Assembly: GCA_964422365.1 (NCBI GenBank) | Contig: CAYRAV010000091.1 | Coordinates: 1-10,097, forward strand | Reading direction: 5' to 3' | Length of the DNA: 10,097 nucleotides | Source of the DNA: CAYRAV01 sp964422365 | GTDB lineage: Bacteria; Bacillota; Clostridia; Lachnospirales; Lachnospiraceae | In this document: piece by piece, positions 1 to 6,343 of the stretch | How the letters are laid out: every line of letters starts with the position of its first letter | Numbering within the stretch: position 1 is the stretch's first letter | Notes under the pieces: model-generated | What the model was told of the DNA's origin: nothing | Database searches by the model: none | Seen by the model: only the letters and a program-made list of their open reading frames with translations | Made by a program: the position numbers and the translations under genes

Positions 1-1999
1 CACCAGGATTGATAGTCTGTGTATTAGAAATACCATCTAATGCCCATTCATAAGGAAGTTTTGTTAAGGAATTTAAGGAAGCCAATAAACCATTCTGCTC
101 TGCACCATAACTTGGGTTTGCACCTGGTGCAAGCGGCTCCCCTGCTTTACGTCCGTCCGGCATAGAGCCTGTTGCTTTACCATATACAACATTTGATGTG
201 ATGGTAAGGATAGATGTAGTTGGTTCAGAATCTCTGTAGGTATGATGTTTTTCAAGTTTATCCATGAATGTTCTTAACAACCATACACCAATCTCATCTG
301 CTCTGTCATCATCATTACCATATTTAGGGAAATCTCCCTCAATTTCGTAATCCTTTACAATACCGTTTTCGTCACGGATTGTCTTTACTTTTGCATATTT
401 AATTGCACTAAGTGAATCGATTACATGTGAAAATCCTGCAATACCTGTTGCAAATGTACGTTTCAGATTTGTATCCATTAATGCCAGTTCAGCAGCTTCA
501 TAATAATATTTATCATGCATATATTGGATTAAATTCAGTGTATTGACATATAAACCTGCTAACCAATCCATCATTACATCATATTTTTTCATCACTTCAT
601 CATAATCTAGATATTCAGAAGTAATAGGTCTGTATGCCGGTCCTACCTGATCTCCGGTCTTTTCATCAACACCACCATTGATTGCATATAATAAACACTT
701 CGCAAGGTTTGCCCTAGCTCCGAAGAACTGCATTTCTTTTCCTGTCTGTGTTGCAGATACACAACAACAGATTGCATAATCATCGCCCCATACCGGTTTC
801 ATTGCATCATCATTCTCATATTGAACAGAACTTGTATTAATAGAAATTTTAGCAGCATATTTCTTGAAACTCTCTGGAAGTCTTGATGAATAGAATACAG
901 TAAGGTTTGGTTCTGGGGCAGGTCCCATGTTCTCTAATGTGTGTAGGAAGCGATAATCGCTCTTTGTAACCATAGAACGTCCGTCCACACCTGTTCCTGC
1001 AATATCAAGCGTAGCCCAAACCGGATCTCCTGAGAATAACTGGTTATATGATTCAATTCTTGCAAATTTAACCATTCTAAGTTTCATTGTTAAGTGGTCA
1101 ATTAATTCCTGTGCTTCAGATTCTGTAATGATACCATTCTGTAAATCCCTCTCAATATAGATATCCAAGAAAGTCGAAATACGTCCGATACTCATTGCTG
1201 CACCATTTTGTGTTTTAATGGCTGCAAGATATCCAAAATATACCCACTGTACAGCTTCCTTTGCATTCTTAGCCGGCTCTGAGATATCACAGCCATAAAT
1301 TTTAGCCATCTCTTTCATTCCGTTCAGGCATTTGATCTGTTCTGCAATTTCTTCTCTTAAACGAATGACATCATCTGTCATAACACCGCATCCGCAATTT
1401 GCCAAATCTTCTTTTTTCTTTTCAATCAGAAAATCAATACCATATAATGCAACTCTTCTGTAGTCTCCTACAATACGTCCACGTCCATAAGTATCAGGAA
1501 GACCTGTCATAATCTTATTACGGCGTGCAAGCCTCATTTCCGGTGTATATGCATCAAACACCGCTTGATTATGTGTTTTATGATATTCTGTAAAAATTTT
1601 ATGCAATTCCGGACTTGGAGTATATCCATACATTTCGCATGACTGCTCAGCCATCTTAATACCGCCATATGGCATAAATGCCCTTTTAAGAGGTTTATCT
1701 GTCTGTAATCCGACAATCTGCTCTAAATCCTTTAGCGATTCATCTATATAACCAGCACCGTGGGAAGTTAAAGATGTTACGATATCTGTGTCCATATCTA
1801 AAACTCCGCCTTTTGCTCTTTCTTCCTTTTGTAACTTCTGCAAGGCATCCCATAATTGATTGGTATTTTCCGTTGGACCGGCAAGAAAAGATTCATCACC
1901 ATCATATGGTGTATAATTATCCTGAATAAACTGCCTTACATTGATCTCCTCTTTCCAAAGCCTTCCTTCAAAACCATTCCATTGCTGCTTTTCTATCAT
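1..1999 (-). CDS. pflB: Pyruvate formate-lyase (formate C-acetyltransferase), C-terminus cut off by the window edge
   Basis: Cytoplasmic glycyl-radical enzyme that converts pyruvate and CoA to acetyl-CoA and formate in anaerobic fermentation. The reading frame opens at ATG 1997-1999 (MIEKQQW...) behind a near-perfect site AAAGGAGG at 2009-2016, nine bases upstream. It stays open for 666 codons to the window edge. The active-site pair is visible as AICCCVSATQ, with Cys412-Cys413-Val414 corresponding to Cys418-Cys419-Val420 of the E. coli enzyme. The following QFFGARANLAK and LYAINGGVDEK stretches are hallmark PFL sequence, as is GRGRIVGDYRRVALYG near the N-terminus. Relatives are about 740-760 residues long, so roughly 80 residues are missing, including the C-terminal glycine that carries the radical. 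An activating enzyme (pflA) would be expected just beyond the left edge, but this cannot be seen. The family assignment is essentially certain; specificity for pyruvate rather than another 2-ketoacid is inferred from the close match. Confidence 0.97.
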   Translation of the reverse strand, partial: MIEKQQWNGFEGRLWKEEINVRQFIQDNYTPYDGDESFLAGPTENTNQLWDALQKLQKEERAKGGVLDMDTDIVTSLTSHGAGYIDESLKDLEQIVGLQTDKPLKRAFMPYGGIKMAEQSCEMYGYTPSPELHKIFTEYHKTHNQAVFDAYTPEMRLARRNKIMTGLPDTYGRGRIVGDYRRVALYGIDFLIEKKKEDLANCGCGVMTDDVIRLREEIAEQIKCLNGMKEMAKIYGCDISEPAKNAKEAVQWVYFGYLAAIKTQNGAAMSIGRISTFLDIYIERDLQNGIITESEAQELIDHLTMKLRMVKFARIESYNQLFSGDPVWATLDIAGTGVDGRSMVTKSDYRFLHTLENMGPAPEPNLTVFYSSRLPESFKKYAAKISINTSSVQYENDDAMKPVWGDDYAICCCVSATQTGKEMQFFGARANLAKCLLYAINGGVDEKTGDQVGPAYRPITSEYLDYDEVMKKYDVMMDWLAGLYVNTLNLIQYMHDKYYYEAAELALMDTNLKRTFATGIAGFSHVIDSLSAIKYAKVKTIRDENGIVKDYEIEGDFPKYGNDDDRADEIGVWLLRTFMDKLEKHHTYRDSEPTTSILTITSNVVYGKATGSMPDGRKAGEPLAPGANPSYGAEQNGLLASLNSLTKLPYEWALDGISNTQTINPG

Positions 2000-2129
2000 G
2001 TTAAATTTCCTCCTTTAAGATATTTGGTTGAAATATTTCTGCTTTTCAATAACAACTATAGATTATCAGATTCTGTCTTAAAATACAACAAAATTAATGC
2101 ATAATAATTCTATAAAATTTCTACCTTTT

Positions 2130-2150
2130 TTGTTAACAATTAGCAAACAA
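2130..2150. promoter_or_regulatory. Possible Rex-like redox site in the pflB leader
   Basis: One perfect Rex half-site, TTGTTAA (2130-2136), is followed by AACAA at 2146-2150. The spacing is three bases wider than the clostridial Rex consensus TTGTTAAN4TTAACAA, and the second half is poor. Rex control of fermentation genes is established in Clostridia, so the site is worth noting, but the match is weak. Confidence 0.2.
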
Positions 2151-2158
2151 GTGTTGTA

Positions 2159-2174
2159 GTTAGCTTTCTCTAAC
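2159..2174 (-). promoter_or_regulatory. Operator-like dyad at the pflB transcription start
   Basis: GTTAG (2159-2163) and CTAAC (2170-2174) form a perfect 5-bp inverted repeat around a 6-base spacer, sitting at or just after the predicted start site. It could be a repressor site or a small 5' hairpin in the leader. The binding protein is unknown. Confidence 0.3.
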
Positions 2175-2181
2175 CAAAACT

Positions 2182-2210
2182 ACTATAACAGATTATAATA
2201 GCAAAATCAA
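2182..2210 (-). promoter_or_regulatory. Promoter of pflB (extended -10)
   Basis: Read on the minus strand, TTGATT (2205-2210) and TATAGT (2182-2187) are separated by 17 bases, and TGT directly precedes the -10, giving an extended -10. A second TATAAT at 2192-2197 has no good -35. Transcription should start near 2175, leaving a leader of about 175 bases before the pflB ATG. This is inferred from consensus matching only. Confidence 0.6.
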
Positions 2211-2282
2211 TTCTATTATTGTGTATTTTTTATCAACTGTCCTTCGTTTATGTGATTTTTTGTCTTTTTTCTATACATTCAA

Positions 2283-2341
2283 ATACCTCGCAGCAAGCTG
2301 ACAAGGCATCAAATTTGTCTATACAACAAGCAACGAGGTAT
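2283..2341. repeat. Long palindromic element downstream of the L,D-transpeptidase gene
   Basis: Perfect 8-base arms, ATACCTCG (2283-2290) and CGAGGTAT (2334-2341), flank a 43-base interior. The interior carries its own inverted pair (GACAA/TTGTC, plus-strand 2300-2304 and 2315-2319) and repeated GCTTG words near both arms. The structure is more GC-rich than its surroundings and lacks a U-tract on either strand. It is therefore not a canonical terminator; it may be a decayed palindromic repeat or a 3'-end RNA structure. Confidence 0.45.
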
Positions 2342-2375
2342 GAAATAATAAACAATTAACGAATTCTTTTTTCCT

Positions 2376-3788
2376 TTACTTATATACAATAATTGGAACA
2401 CCTGCGGAAATGTTCTCGTAAATCACTTTTGCTTTATTTAATGGTAAATTGATACAGCCATGAGAACCATTTGTTTTATAAATTTCCCCTCCAAAACTAT
2501 TTCTCCATGTAGCATCATGCATGCCAACATTCCTATTGAATGGCATCCAGTAAGAAACCGGCGTTCTGTAATCCGCATTAGAATTCACTCCCAGAACCCA
2601 ATCACGAATTTTATATGTAACTGCATAACAGCCAGTAGGAGTGTCCCAGCCACGGCTCACATTTCCTGACACAAAATCAGAATCTACAATTCTCTTTCCA
2701 TCTTTATAAAACCACAGATGTTGTTTGGTAAGATTAATTTCTACATAAGTATCGCCAATATCATTTTTGTTACGTGAAACTGCAGTTTGTGTATATACAG
2801 GTTCCTTTGTAATGGTTTTTCCCTTTTTAATGTTCTTTTTTAATTCTTTTACTTCAGCCGGACGATTAATCAGCCAGCCATAATCCCCTCCGCTTACCGT
2901 TATCGTTCCACCCATTGTTGTTTTAAATTGTCTGGATGCTCCAAATGTACCATAATTACGTCCAAGATAATCCACATATTCTTTAATGCCCTCTTCGTCA
3001 ATGGAAACCTTTAATTTTTTATTATCAATTTTCAGCCACTTTCTAATTAGTTTAGCATCTACAACCTCCTTACGGTCTGAAAAATCATACGTAATGGAAG
3101 CTCCTGAATATAATTTTACTTTTTCGAAAAAAGAAACCATTTCAGGACTTTCCGATGTGTATTTTGCCTTTTTGTAACATCCTGCTTCATCAAGATCTAT
3201 GGTTGTTTCTCCATTAGAAACAGCCTCTTTCACTATCTCAAAAATTTCATCTGTTGCAATCTTACTGCCTGCTTCGTCAGGAACCATGACATATTCCTTT
3301 TTGTTTTTATCATATTTCACATAAGCATTTTGGGGCTTTTTGATGTTATCTTTATCAAAAAACACAGTATCCATAATACGGGAACGCAGAGCATCTTCAT
3401 CAAAACAAGTCTGAATAGCCATTTCATTTTCCTGCTTTTTTGTGAATACTGCACCTATCCATCCAAAAGGATTTTGTTTTTCTTTTAACGATTTTATCGA
3501 GCCATCAGAAATATATCTGTAATCTATCTCAGAAGCTGTAATCACATCTTTTACTCCATTTCTTCCAATTAGTTCTATGGAATAATTAGAACTTCCCTCT
3601 AAAAGCAGCTCTTCTACCTGTGAAATGGTTTTTCCACTATAATTTACACCATTAATCACTGAACCTAAAAGGAAATGTTCCCTAAAATAGCAAACCATAC
3701 ACAGGTAAATTACAATGAACACTGCAACTAAAGTAGAAATGGCAAAAAGCCATTTTTTATTTTTAAAATTTGAACTTACATTTCTCAT
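2376..3788 (-). CDS. Membrane-anchored L,D-transpeptidase (YkuD domain)
   Basis: Wall enzyme expected to act outside the membrane, linking tetrapeptide stems into 3-3 (meso-diaminopimelate to diaminopimelate) cross-links or attaching partners to peptidoglycan. The 470-residue protein starts at ATG 3786-3788 behind AGGAG seven bases away. A short cytoplasmic tail is followed by one membrane helix (about residues 13-34). A long region (about 42-335), beginning with SVINGVNYSGKTISQVEELL, resembles the peptidoglycan-binding domain often paired with YkuD in Clostridia (PF12229 type). The catalytic YkuD domain is about residues 346-469. It contains the conserved His424 in VGMHDA and the SHGCINL motif at 442-448 with nucleophile Cys445, so it looks active. 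The next gene upstream in transcription is the carboxypeptidase, whose tetrapeptide product is the donor substrate of this family. No copy of the shared operator block seen before the other wall genes is visible here. Confidence 0.95.
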   Translation of the reverse strand: MRNVSSNFKNKKWLFAISTLVAVFIVIYLCMVCYFREHFLLGSVINGVNYSGKTISQVEELLLEGSSNYSIELIGRNGVKDVITASEIDYRYISDGSIKSLKEKQNPFGWIGAVFTKKQENEMAIQTCFDEDALRSRIMDTVFFDKDNIKKPQNAYVKYDKNKKEYVMVPDEAGSKIATDEIFEIVKEAVSNGETTIDLDEAGCYKKAKYTSESPEMVSFFEKVKLYSGASITYDFSDRKEVVDAKLIRKWLKIDNKKLKVSIDEEGIKEYVDYLGRNYGTFGASRQFKTTMGGTITVSGGDYGWLINRPAEVKELKKNIKKGKTITKEPVYTQTAVSRNKNDIGDTYVEINLTKQHLWFYKDGKRIVDSDFVSGNVSRGWDTPTGCYAVTYKIRDWVLGVNSNADYRTPVSYWMPFNRNVGMHDATWRNSFGGEIYKTNGSHGCINLPLNKAKVIYENISAGVPIIVYK

Positions 3789-3973
3789 CTATCTTCTCCT
3801 ACTTACCTATTAAATTCTTATGACTATTGTTTTTAGTACTACAGTTCAGCCATTCAGAAATAAATGGTTGTACAATTATCATCCATCCAATTCATAACTT
3901 TTTTGTTTGATATATTGAGGCAGATTATATGCCAAAATGCTATGCCTGAACTATAAACTTTGTAACAATAATT
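3789..3973 (-). promoter_or_regulatory. Gap upstream of the L,D-transpeptidase gene with a TATAAT box and inverted repeats
   Basis: TATAAT occurs on the minus strand at 3924-3929 (plus-strand ATTATA) without a convincing -35. CCATT...AATGG forms a small dyad (3850-3867), and AGTTCAG (3843-3849) pairs with CTGAACT (3946-3952) across about 96 bases. A single TACAATTATCAT at 3871-3882 resembles one half of the regulator-type element but is in the opposite orientation and not repeated. No terminator for the carboxypeptidase gene is seen, so read-through is possible. Confidence 0.3.
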
Positions 3974-4960
3974 TTAAATATCCTCTAACATATTATAAAA
4001 TTCCTCTAATGCCATATTATGTTTTTTCATAAACTCTGCTGCCTCTCTGCCTACATAACGAAAATGCCACGGCTCATAATTGATTTTTGTTATCTCTTCC
4101 TTGTCTTTTGGATATCTCAAAATAAATCCATATTCATGACAATGCTCCTGAAGCCATTTATTGGCATCCTCTTTTTCCTGTGAAACATCCATTTTGGTAT
4201 TATTTGAACATAATATATCCAATGCCAGTCCAGTTTCATGTTCGCTGAATCCAGCAGGCATTGTCTCCTCATATGTTTTTTCCAAAGCCTGCTCATAAGT
4301 CATACCATTTCGCATAAAAGTATTCACATCTTGATCTATCAGCTGCTGCTGATACTGACGGCTTCGATATGCAGAAGCAATCCAATAATGAAAACCTGCT
4401 TTATCTGAATCTGATAACATCTGTACTAAGTCTGAATATATCTGTTGTGACACCTGTAGACGCCCCTGACAGATGCTTTTTAAACCTGCATCATAATTTT
4501 CATCTAATATTTTGTCTTTATTTACTAAAACAAGCAATTGGCTGTTGTCATTATAAATTTTATTACATTCTTTTTTTAAATTTCCCTTATTTGTTGTCTT
4601 CTTCTGTACTCTTGATTCTGCTTTTTGTAACTTTGATTCCTCTAGTTCTTCCTCTTCCTCTTTTCTCTCATTTGAAACAGCATTTTTATAAAGATTCTTC
4701 TCATTTACTGTTGTGCTATTGACAACTTCATTTGCACTCTTTCTAATTCCTATTATTACAAAAACTGCAAGTATCACCAGTAAAATGCTCTTTTGTATCA
4801 GACAGCATAGTTTTCTTTTTAATGGATTCCTTTCCGGAATTTTTCTATTTAAATTTTTCTTATATGAAGTTTGTCTTCTTGTTCTTCCGGATATATATTT
4901 TCTTTGTATAATCCTGTCAGGACAATGACATTGTTCCTGTTTTGTGTGTTTTCCAGCCAT
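3974..4960 (-). CDS. Membrane-anchored D,D-carboxypeptidase, VanY type (peptidase M15B)
   Basis: Zinc peptidase expected to remove the terminal D-alanine from peptidoglycan pentapeptide stems outside the membrane. I place the start at ATG 4958-4960 because AAGGAG (4969-4974) lies eight bases upstream; a GTG three codons earlier overlaps that site. The 328-residue product has a strongly basic, cytoplasmic N-terminus of about 55 residues. One membrane helix (about 58-72) and a charged, Glu/Lys-rich linker (about 98-130) follow. The M15 domain carries ASAYRSRQYQQQL, then SEHETGLALDI with His241 and Asp248, and EPWHFRYVG with Glu296 and His299. These are the expected zinc ligands and catalytic glutamate of VanY/DacB-like enzymes. 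There is no VanH/VanA/VanX neighbour, so this looks like an intrinsic carboxypeptidase rather than part of a transferred glycopeptide-resistance cluster. Its promoter region shares sequence with those of the regulator and deacetylase genes. Confidence 0.93.
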   Translation of the reverse strand: MAGKHTKQEQCHCPDRIIQRKYISGRTRRQTSYKKNLNRKIPERNPLKRKLCCLIQKSILLVILAVFVIIGIRKSANEVVNSTTVNEKNLYKNAVSNERKEEEEELEESKLQKAESRVQKKTTNKGNLKKECNKIYNDNSQLLVLVNKDKILDENYDAGLKSICQGRLQVSQQIYSDLVQMLSDSDKAGFHYWIASAYRSRQYQQQLIDQDVNTFMRNGMTYEQALEKTYEETMPAGFSEHETGLALDILCSNNTKMDVSQEKEDANKWLQEHCHEYGFILRYPKDKEEITKINYEPWHFRYVGREAAEFMKKHNMALEEFYNMLEDI

Positions 4961-5011
4961 TTTTCTCACTCCTTATATTTTGTATCATACTTATTTCTTC
5001 TTTACAAAGAA

Positions 5012-5048
5012 TAACAAATGGCTGTAAACTTTTTTCAACATAAATGTA
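5012..5048 (-). repeat. 37-base promoter block, copy 1 (before the VanY-type gene)
   Basis: This block aligns without gaps to 6296-6332 before the deacetylase gene, with 28 of 37 identical positions counted by eye. The best conserved parts are TAACAA, GCTGTA and CAACATAA. It spans the predicted -10 and the first operator unit. Confidence 0.6.
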
Positions 5049-5050
5049 TC
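5023..5050 (-). promoter_or_regulatory. Candidate promoter of the VanY-type gene
   Basis: On the minus strand, GATACA (5045-5050) and TTTACA (5023-5028) are 16 bases apart. Both boxes are poor matches to the housekeeping consensus, as expected for a promoter needing an activator. The -35 overlaps the direct-repeat operator. The same geometry, 16 bases, occurs before the deacetylase gene. An alternative is the extended -10 TGATACAAT inside the repeats. Confidence 0.35.
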
Positions 5051-5070
5051 ATAATTGTATCATTTGTCCT
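5039..5070 (-). promoter_or_regulatory. Direct-repeat operator before the VanY-type gene (probable response-regulator box)
   Basis: Plus-strand units CATAAATGTA (5039-5048), CATAATTGTA (5050-5059) and a weaker CATTTGTCCT (5061-5070) recur with an exact 11-base period. The middle unit is identical to both units before the response-regulator gene (9517-9537). Eleven-base spaced direct repeats are the usual binding layout for OmpR/PhoB-family regulators. The protein-DNA pairing is inferred. Confidence 0.5.
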
Positions 5071-5084
5071 AAAGCGTGTTTTTA

Positions 5085-5193
5085 AATTCATTGCCACAAT
5101 CTGCATCCCCGCTTTGCATACCCATCCAGGCATACCACAATCTATGCCACTCAGGCTGGCAGACAAAGTCCGCCAGCCCGAATGACATGAATT
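5085..5193 (-). ncRNA. Candidate structured RNA or palindromic repeat element
   Basis: Seven-base arms AATTCAT (5085-5091) and ATGAATT (5187-5193) enclose at least two hairpins. One is GGCTGGC (5154-5160) with GCCAGCC (5172-5178) and inner GAC/GTC. On the minus strand a G-U pair makes this a continuous 11-bp stem with a UUU loop. The second is GGCATA (5129-5134) with TATGCC (5143-5148). A CCACAATCT word is repeated at 5094-5102 and 5134-5142. It is visibly richer in G and C than its flanks. Continuity of the stem on the minus strand suggests RNA in the same direction as the genes. The class is unknown; a REP-like repeat is equally possible. Confidence 0.35.
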
Positions 5194-5285
5194 GTAATAT
5201 CTCCAGATAAGCATGCAAAACAGGATATGCACAGCAGCTTGTTACTCAAAGGAATAAAGAATGTTACTATTCAGCCATGCACAGT

Positions 5286-6191
5286 TTAGTCAGCAGAATC
5301 TGCTTTCACATGCTGCACTACTTTTGTACTTTCATCAATTGGAAGGATATATGCCCCCTGTTTTTTTATCTTTTTAATAATTTCTGGTAATGCCTCTACA
5401 GTTGTTCCTTTTGCATTTGCATCATGCATTAAAACAACAGATGTTTCATAGTTTTTCACCCCTGTCATTACATTTTTTACTAATGTATCTTTCGGAATCG
5501 TTTTGCTGCTTTCGGCATCACCATTGATTACATTCCAGTCAAAATATGTTATATTCTTCTTATTGAGATATGAAATACATTGTTTCATATCAATTTTACT
5601 TACTGTATTACTGCTTCCTCCTGGAAAACGGTAATATTTAGGCTTTTGACCTGTAACATCGGTTAACAAATCTTCAATTTTTTTAAAGTCCTCTTTGAAA
5701 GCTTTCATGGAGCTATAAATCAGCGAATAATCATGTGAATAAGAATGCATTGCCAGTGTATGTCCCTCTTCCACAATTTTTTTGTACATCTCTTTTGAAT
5801 GATCATCTGTTTTTCCAATTACAAAAAATGTAGCCTTTACATCATTCTTTTCTAATATGCTTAATATTTCTTCCGTATAGATGCTTGGACCATCGTCAAA
5901 TGTCAAATATACTTTTTTCCCCTCTGGTGCTTCAGGCGGCTTTTCTTCCTTTTCTTCCTTTTCTTTCTCTTGTTTCTGTTCTTTTTCTATACTTAAATTT
6001 GCTAATGTTTGTACAACACCCTCGTTATCTGCATCATCATATGATGCCATTATCTTTTCTGCTGTCTTTTTGTCACTATTCTGTTTCACTATAAATGCTG
6101 TAATGAATACTGCCAAAACTACCAGTGGAATAAAAATTAAAAAAATTCGTTTTTTTCTTTTGTAACTTGAAGTTCTTTTTCTGCGTTTCAT
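5286..6191 (-). CDS. Membrane-anchored polysaccharide deacetylase (NodB domain), probable peptidoglycan N-deacetylase
   Basis: Carbohydrate esterase family 4 enzyme, expected to remove N-acetyl groups from peptidoglycan sugars outside the membrane, a modification that in other Firmicutes lowers lysozyme sensitivity. The 301-residue protein starts at ATG 6189-6191 with GGGGAAAGG just upstream. It has a basic N-terminus, one membrane helix (about 16-35), a Lys/Glu-rich spacer (about 68-93) and a NodB domain from about 92 to 290. All five family motifs are present: TFDDGP with Asp99 and Asp100; HSYSHD with metal ligands His149 and His153; RFPGG with Arg188; DWN with Asp218; and LMHD with His256. 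It should therefore be catalytically competent. The exact substrate (N-acetylglucosamine, N-acetylmuramic acid or another polymer) cannot be told from sequence alone; wall-enzyme neighbours favour peptidoglycan. Confidence 0.93.
   Translation of the reverse strand: MKRRKRTSSYKRKKRIFLIFIPLVVLAVFITAFIVKQNSDKKTAEKIMASYDDADNEGVVQTLANLSIEKEQKQEKEKEEKEEKPPEAPEGKKVYLTFDDGPSIYTEEILSILEKNDVKATFFVIGKTDDHSKEMYKKIVEEGHTLAMHSYSHDYSLIYSSMKAFKEDFKKIEDLLTDVTGQKPKYYRFPGGSSNTVSKIDMKQCISYLNKKNITYFDWNVINGDAESSKTIPKDTLVKNVMTGVKNYETSVVLMHDANAKGTTVEALPEIIKKIKKQGAYILPIDESTKVVQHVKADSAD
5941..5967. repeat. Tandem 9-bp repeat inside the deacetylase spacer
   Basis: TTTTCTTCC occurs twice in tandem (5941-5949, 5950-5958) and is followed by TTTTCTTTC (5959-5967), within a longer pyrimidine-rich run on the plus strand. 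It encodes the Lys/Glu spacer. A 9-bp unit would change spacer length by three residues without breaking frame. Confidence 0.6.
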
Positions 6192-6295
6192 ATGTCCTTT
6201 CCCCTATCTATTACTTTTTTAATGTGGAACTATATTCCAATAGCTGTCATGTTTTTTAATTTTGTATGGTGTCCTAAACTTACTTGCTATTTTTT

Positions 6296-6332
6296 TAACA
6301 AGCAGCTGTATACCCTTCTCAACATAAGTGTG
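6296..6332 (-). repeat. 37-base promoter block, copy 2 (before the deacetylase gene)
   Basis: Ungapped partner of 5012-5048 with 28 of 37 identities by eye. It begins 104 bases upstream of the deacetylase ATG and runs up to the stop codon of the preceding membrane-protein gene. It contains the predicted promoter and the proximal operator unit. Confidence 0.6.
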
Positions 6333-6334
6333 TT
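6307..6334 (-). promoter_or_regulatory. Candidate promoter of the deacetylase gene
   Basis: Minus-strand AACACA (6329-6334) and TATACA (6307-6312) are separated by 16 bases, matching the arrangement before the VanY-type gene. The -35 is weak and lies inside the operator-like repeats, which suits an activator-dependent promoter. This is inferred from comparison of the two sites. Confidence 0.35.
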
Positions 6335-6343
6335 AAAATTCTA
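6323..6343 (-). promoter_or_regulatory. Degenerate direct-repeat operator overlapping the end of the upstream gene
   Basis: Plus-strand units CATAAGTGTG (6323-6332) and TAAAATTCTA (6334-6343) have the same 11-base period as the boxes at 5039 and 9517. They match the perfect unit CATAATTGTA at 7 of 10 positions each. The second unit lies within the last codons of the membrane-protein gene. Confidence 0.3.

Larger units (their letters stand above)
2000..2375. other. Intergenic region between the L,D-transpeptidase gene and pflB
   Basis: This 376-base, very AT-rich gap holds the pflB ribosome binding site, leader and promoter, and a palindromic element at 2283-2341. A weak inverted repeat (2020-2036, core ATATTT/AAATAT) lies just upstream of the pflB ribosome binding site. 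The only reading frame here (82 codons on the plus strand from 1856) overlaps the start of pflB and has no support. I see no canonical terminator with a U-tract for the L,D-transpeptidase gene. Confidence 0.7.
4961..5285. other. Intergenic region between the deacetylase and VanY-type genes
   Basis: This 325-base gap holds the carboxypeptidase ribosome binding site, promoter and operator (4969-5070). Next is a GC-richer multi-hairpin element (5085-5193), and then about 90 bases directly after the deacetylase stop with no clear terminator. A 65-codon minus-strand frame at 5035-5232 runs through the hairpins; its composition and lack of a domain make it unlikely to be a gene. Confidence 0.7.

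Noticed and set aside
4369..4722. 117-codon plus-strand frame opposite the carboxypeptidase gene
   Set aside because: It lies entirely antisense to a well-supported enzyme with intact catalytic motifs; its Leu-rich composition reflects the opposite strand's codons.
3974..4960. Part of a transferred vancomycin-resistance cluster
   Set aside because: A VanY-like gene and a two-component system are present, but no VanH, ligase or VanX gene is near. The locus looks native and the regulator pair is separated by two other genes.
5154..5178. GGCTGGC/GCCAGCC hairpin as a terminator for the deacetylase gene
   Set aside because: The stem is strong but no U-tract follows on the minus strand, and it lies more than 100 bases past the stop codon.
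5035..5232. 65-codon minus-strand frame between the deacetylase and carboxypeptidase genes
   Set aside because: It runs through the hairpin element and the operator repeats, has no domain or membrane pattern, and no convincing ribosome binding site. More likely non-coding.
5881..6165. 94- and 69-codon plus-strand frames opposite the deacetylase gene
   Set aside because: Antisense to the Lys/Glu spacer and NodB start; the Ser/Phe-rich sequence is the mirror of the repeat tract.
6285..6303. CTTG...CAAG hairpin with an A/T run upstream of the deacetylase gene as a terminator
   Set aside because: The A/T run is the loop, not a tail after the stem, so it does not fit an intrinsic terminator; it also overlaps the conserved promoter block.
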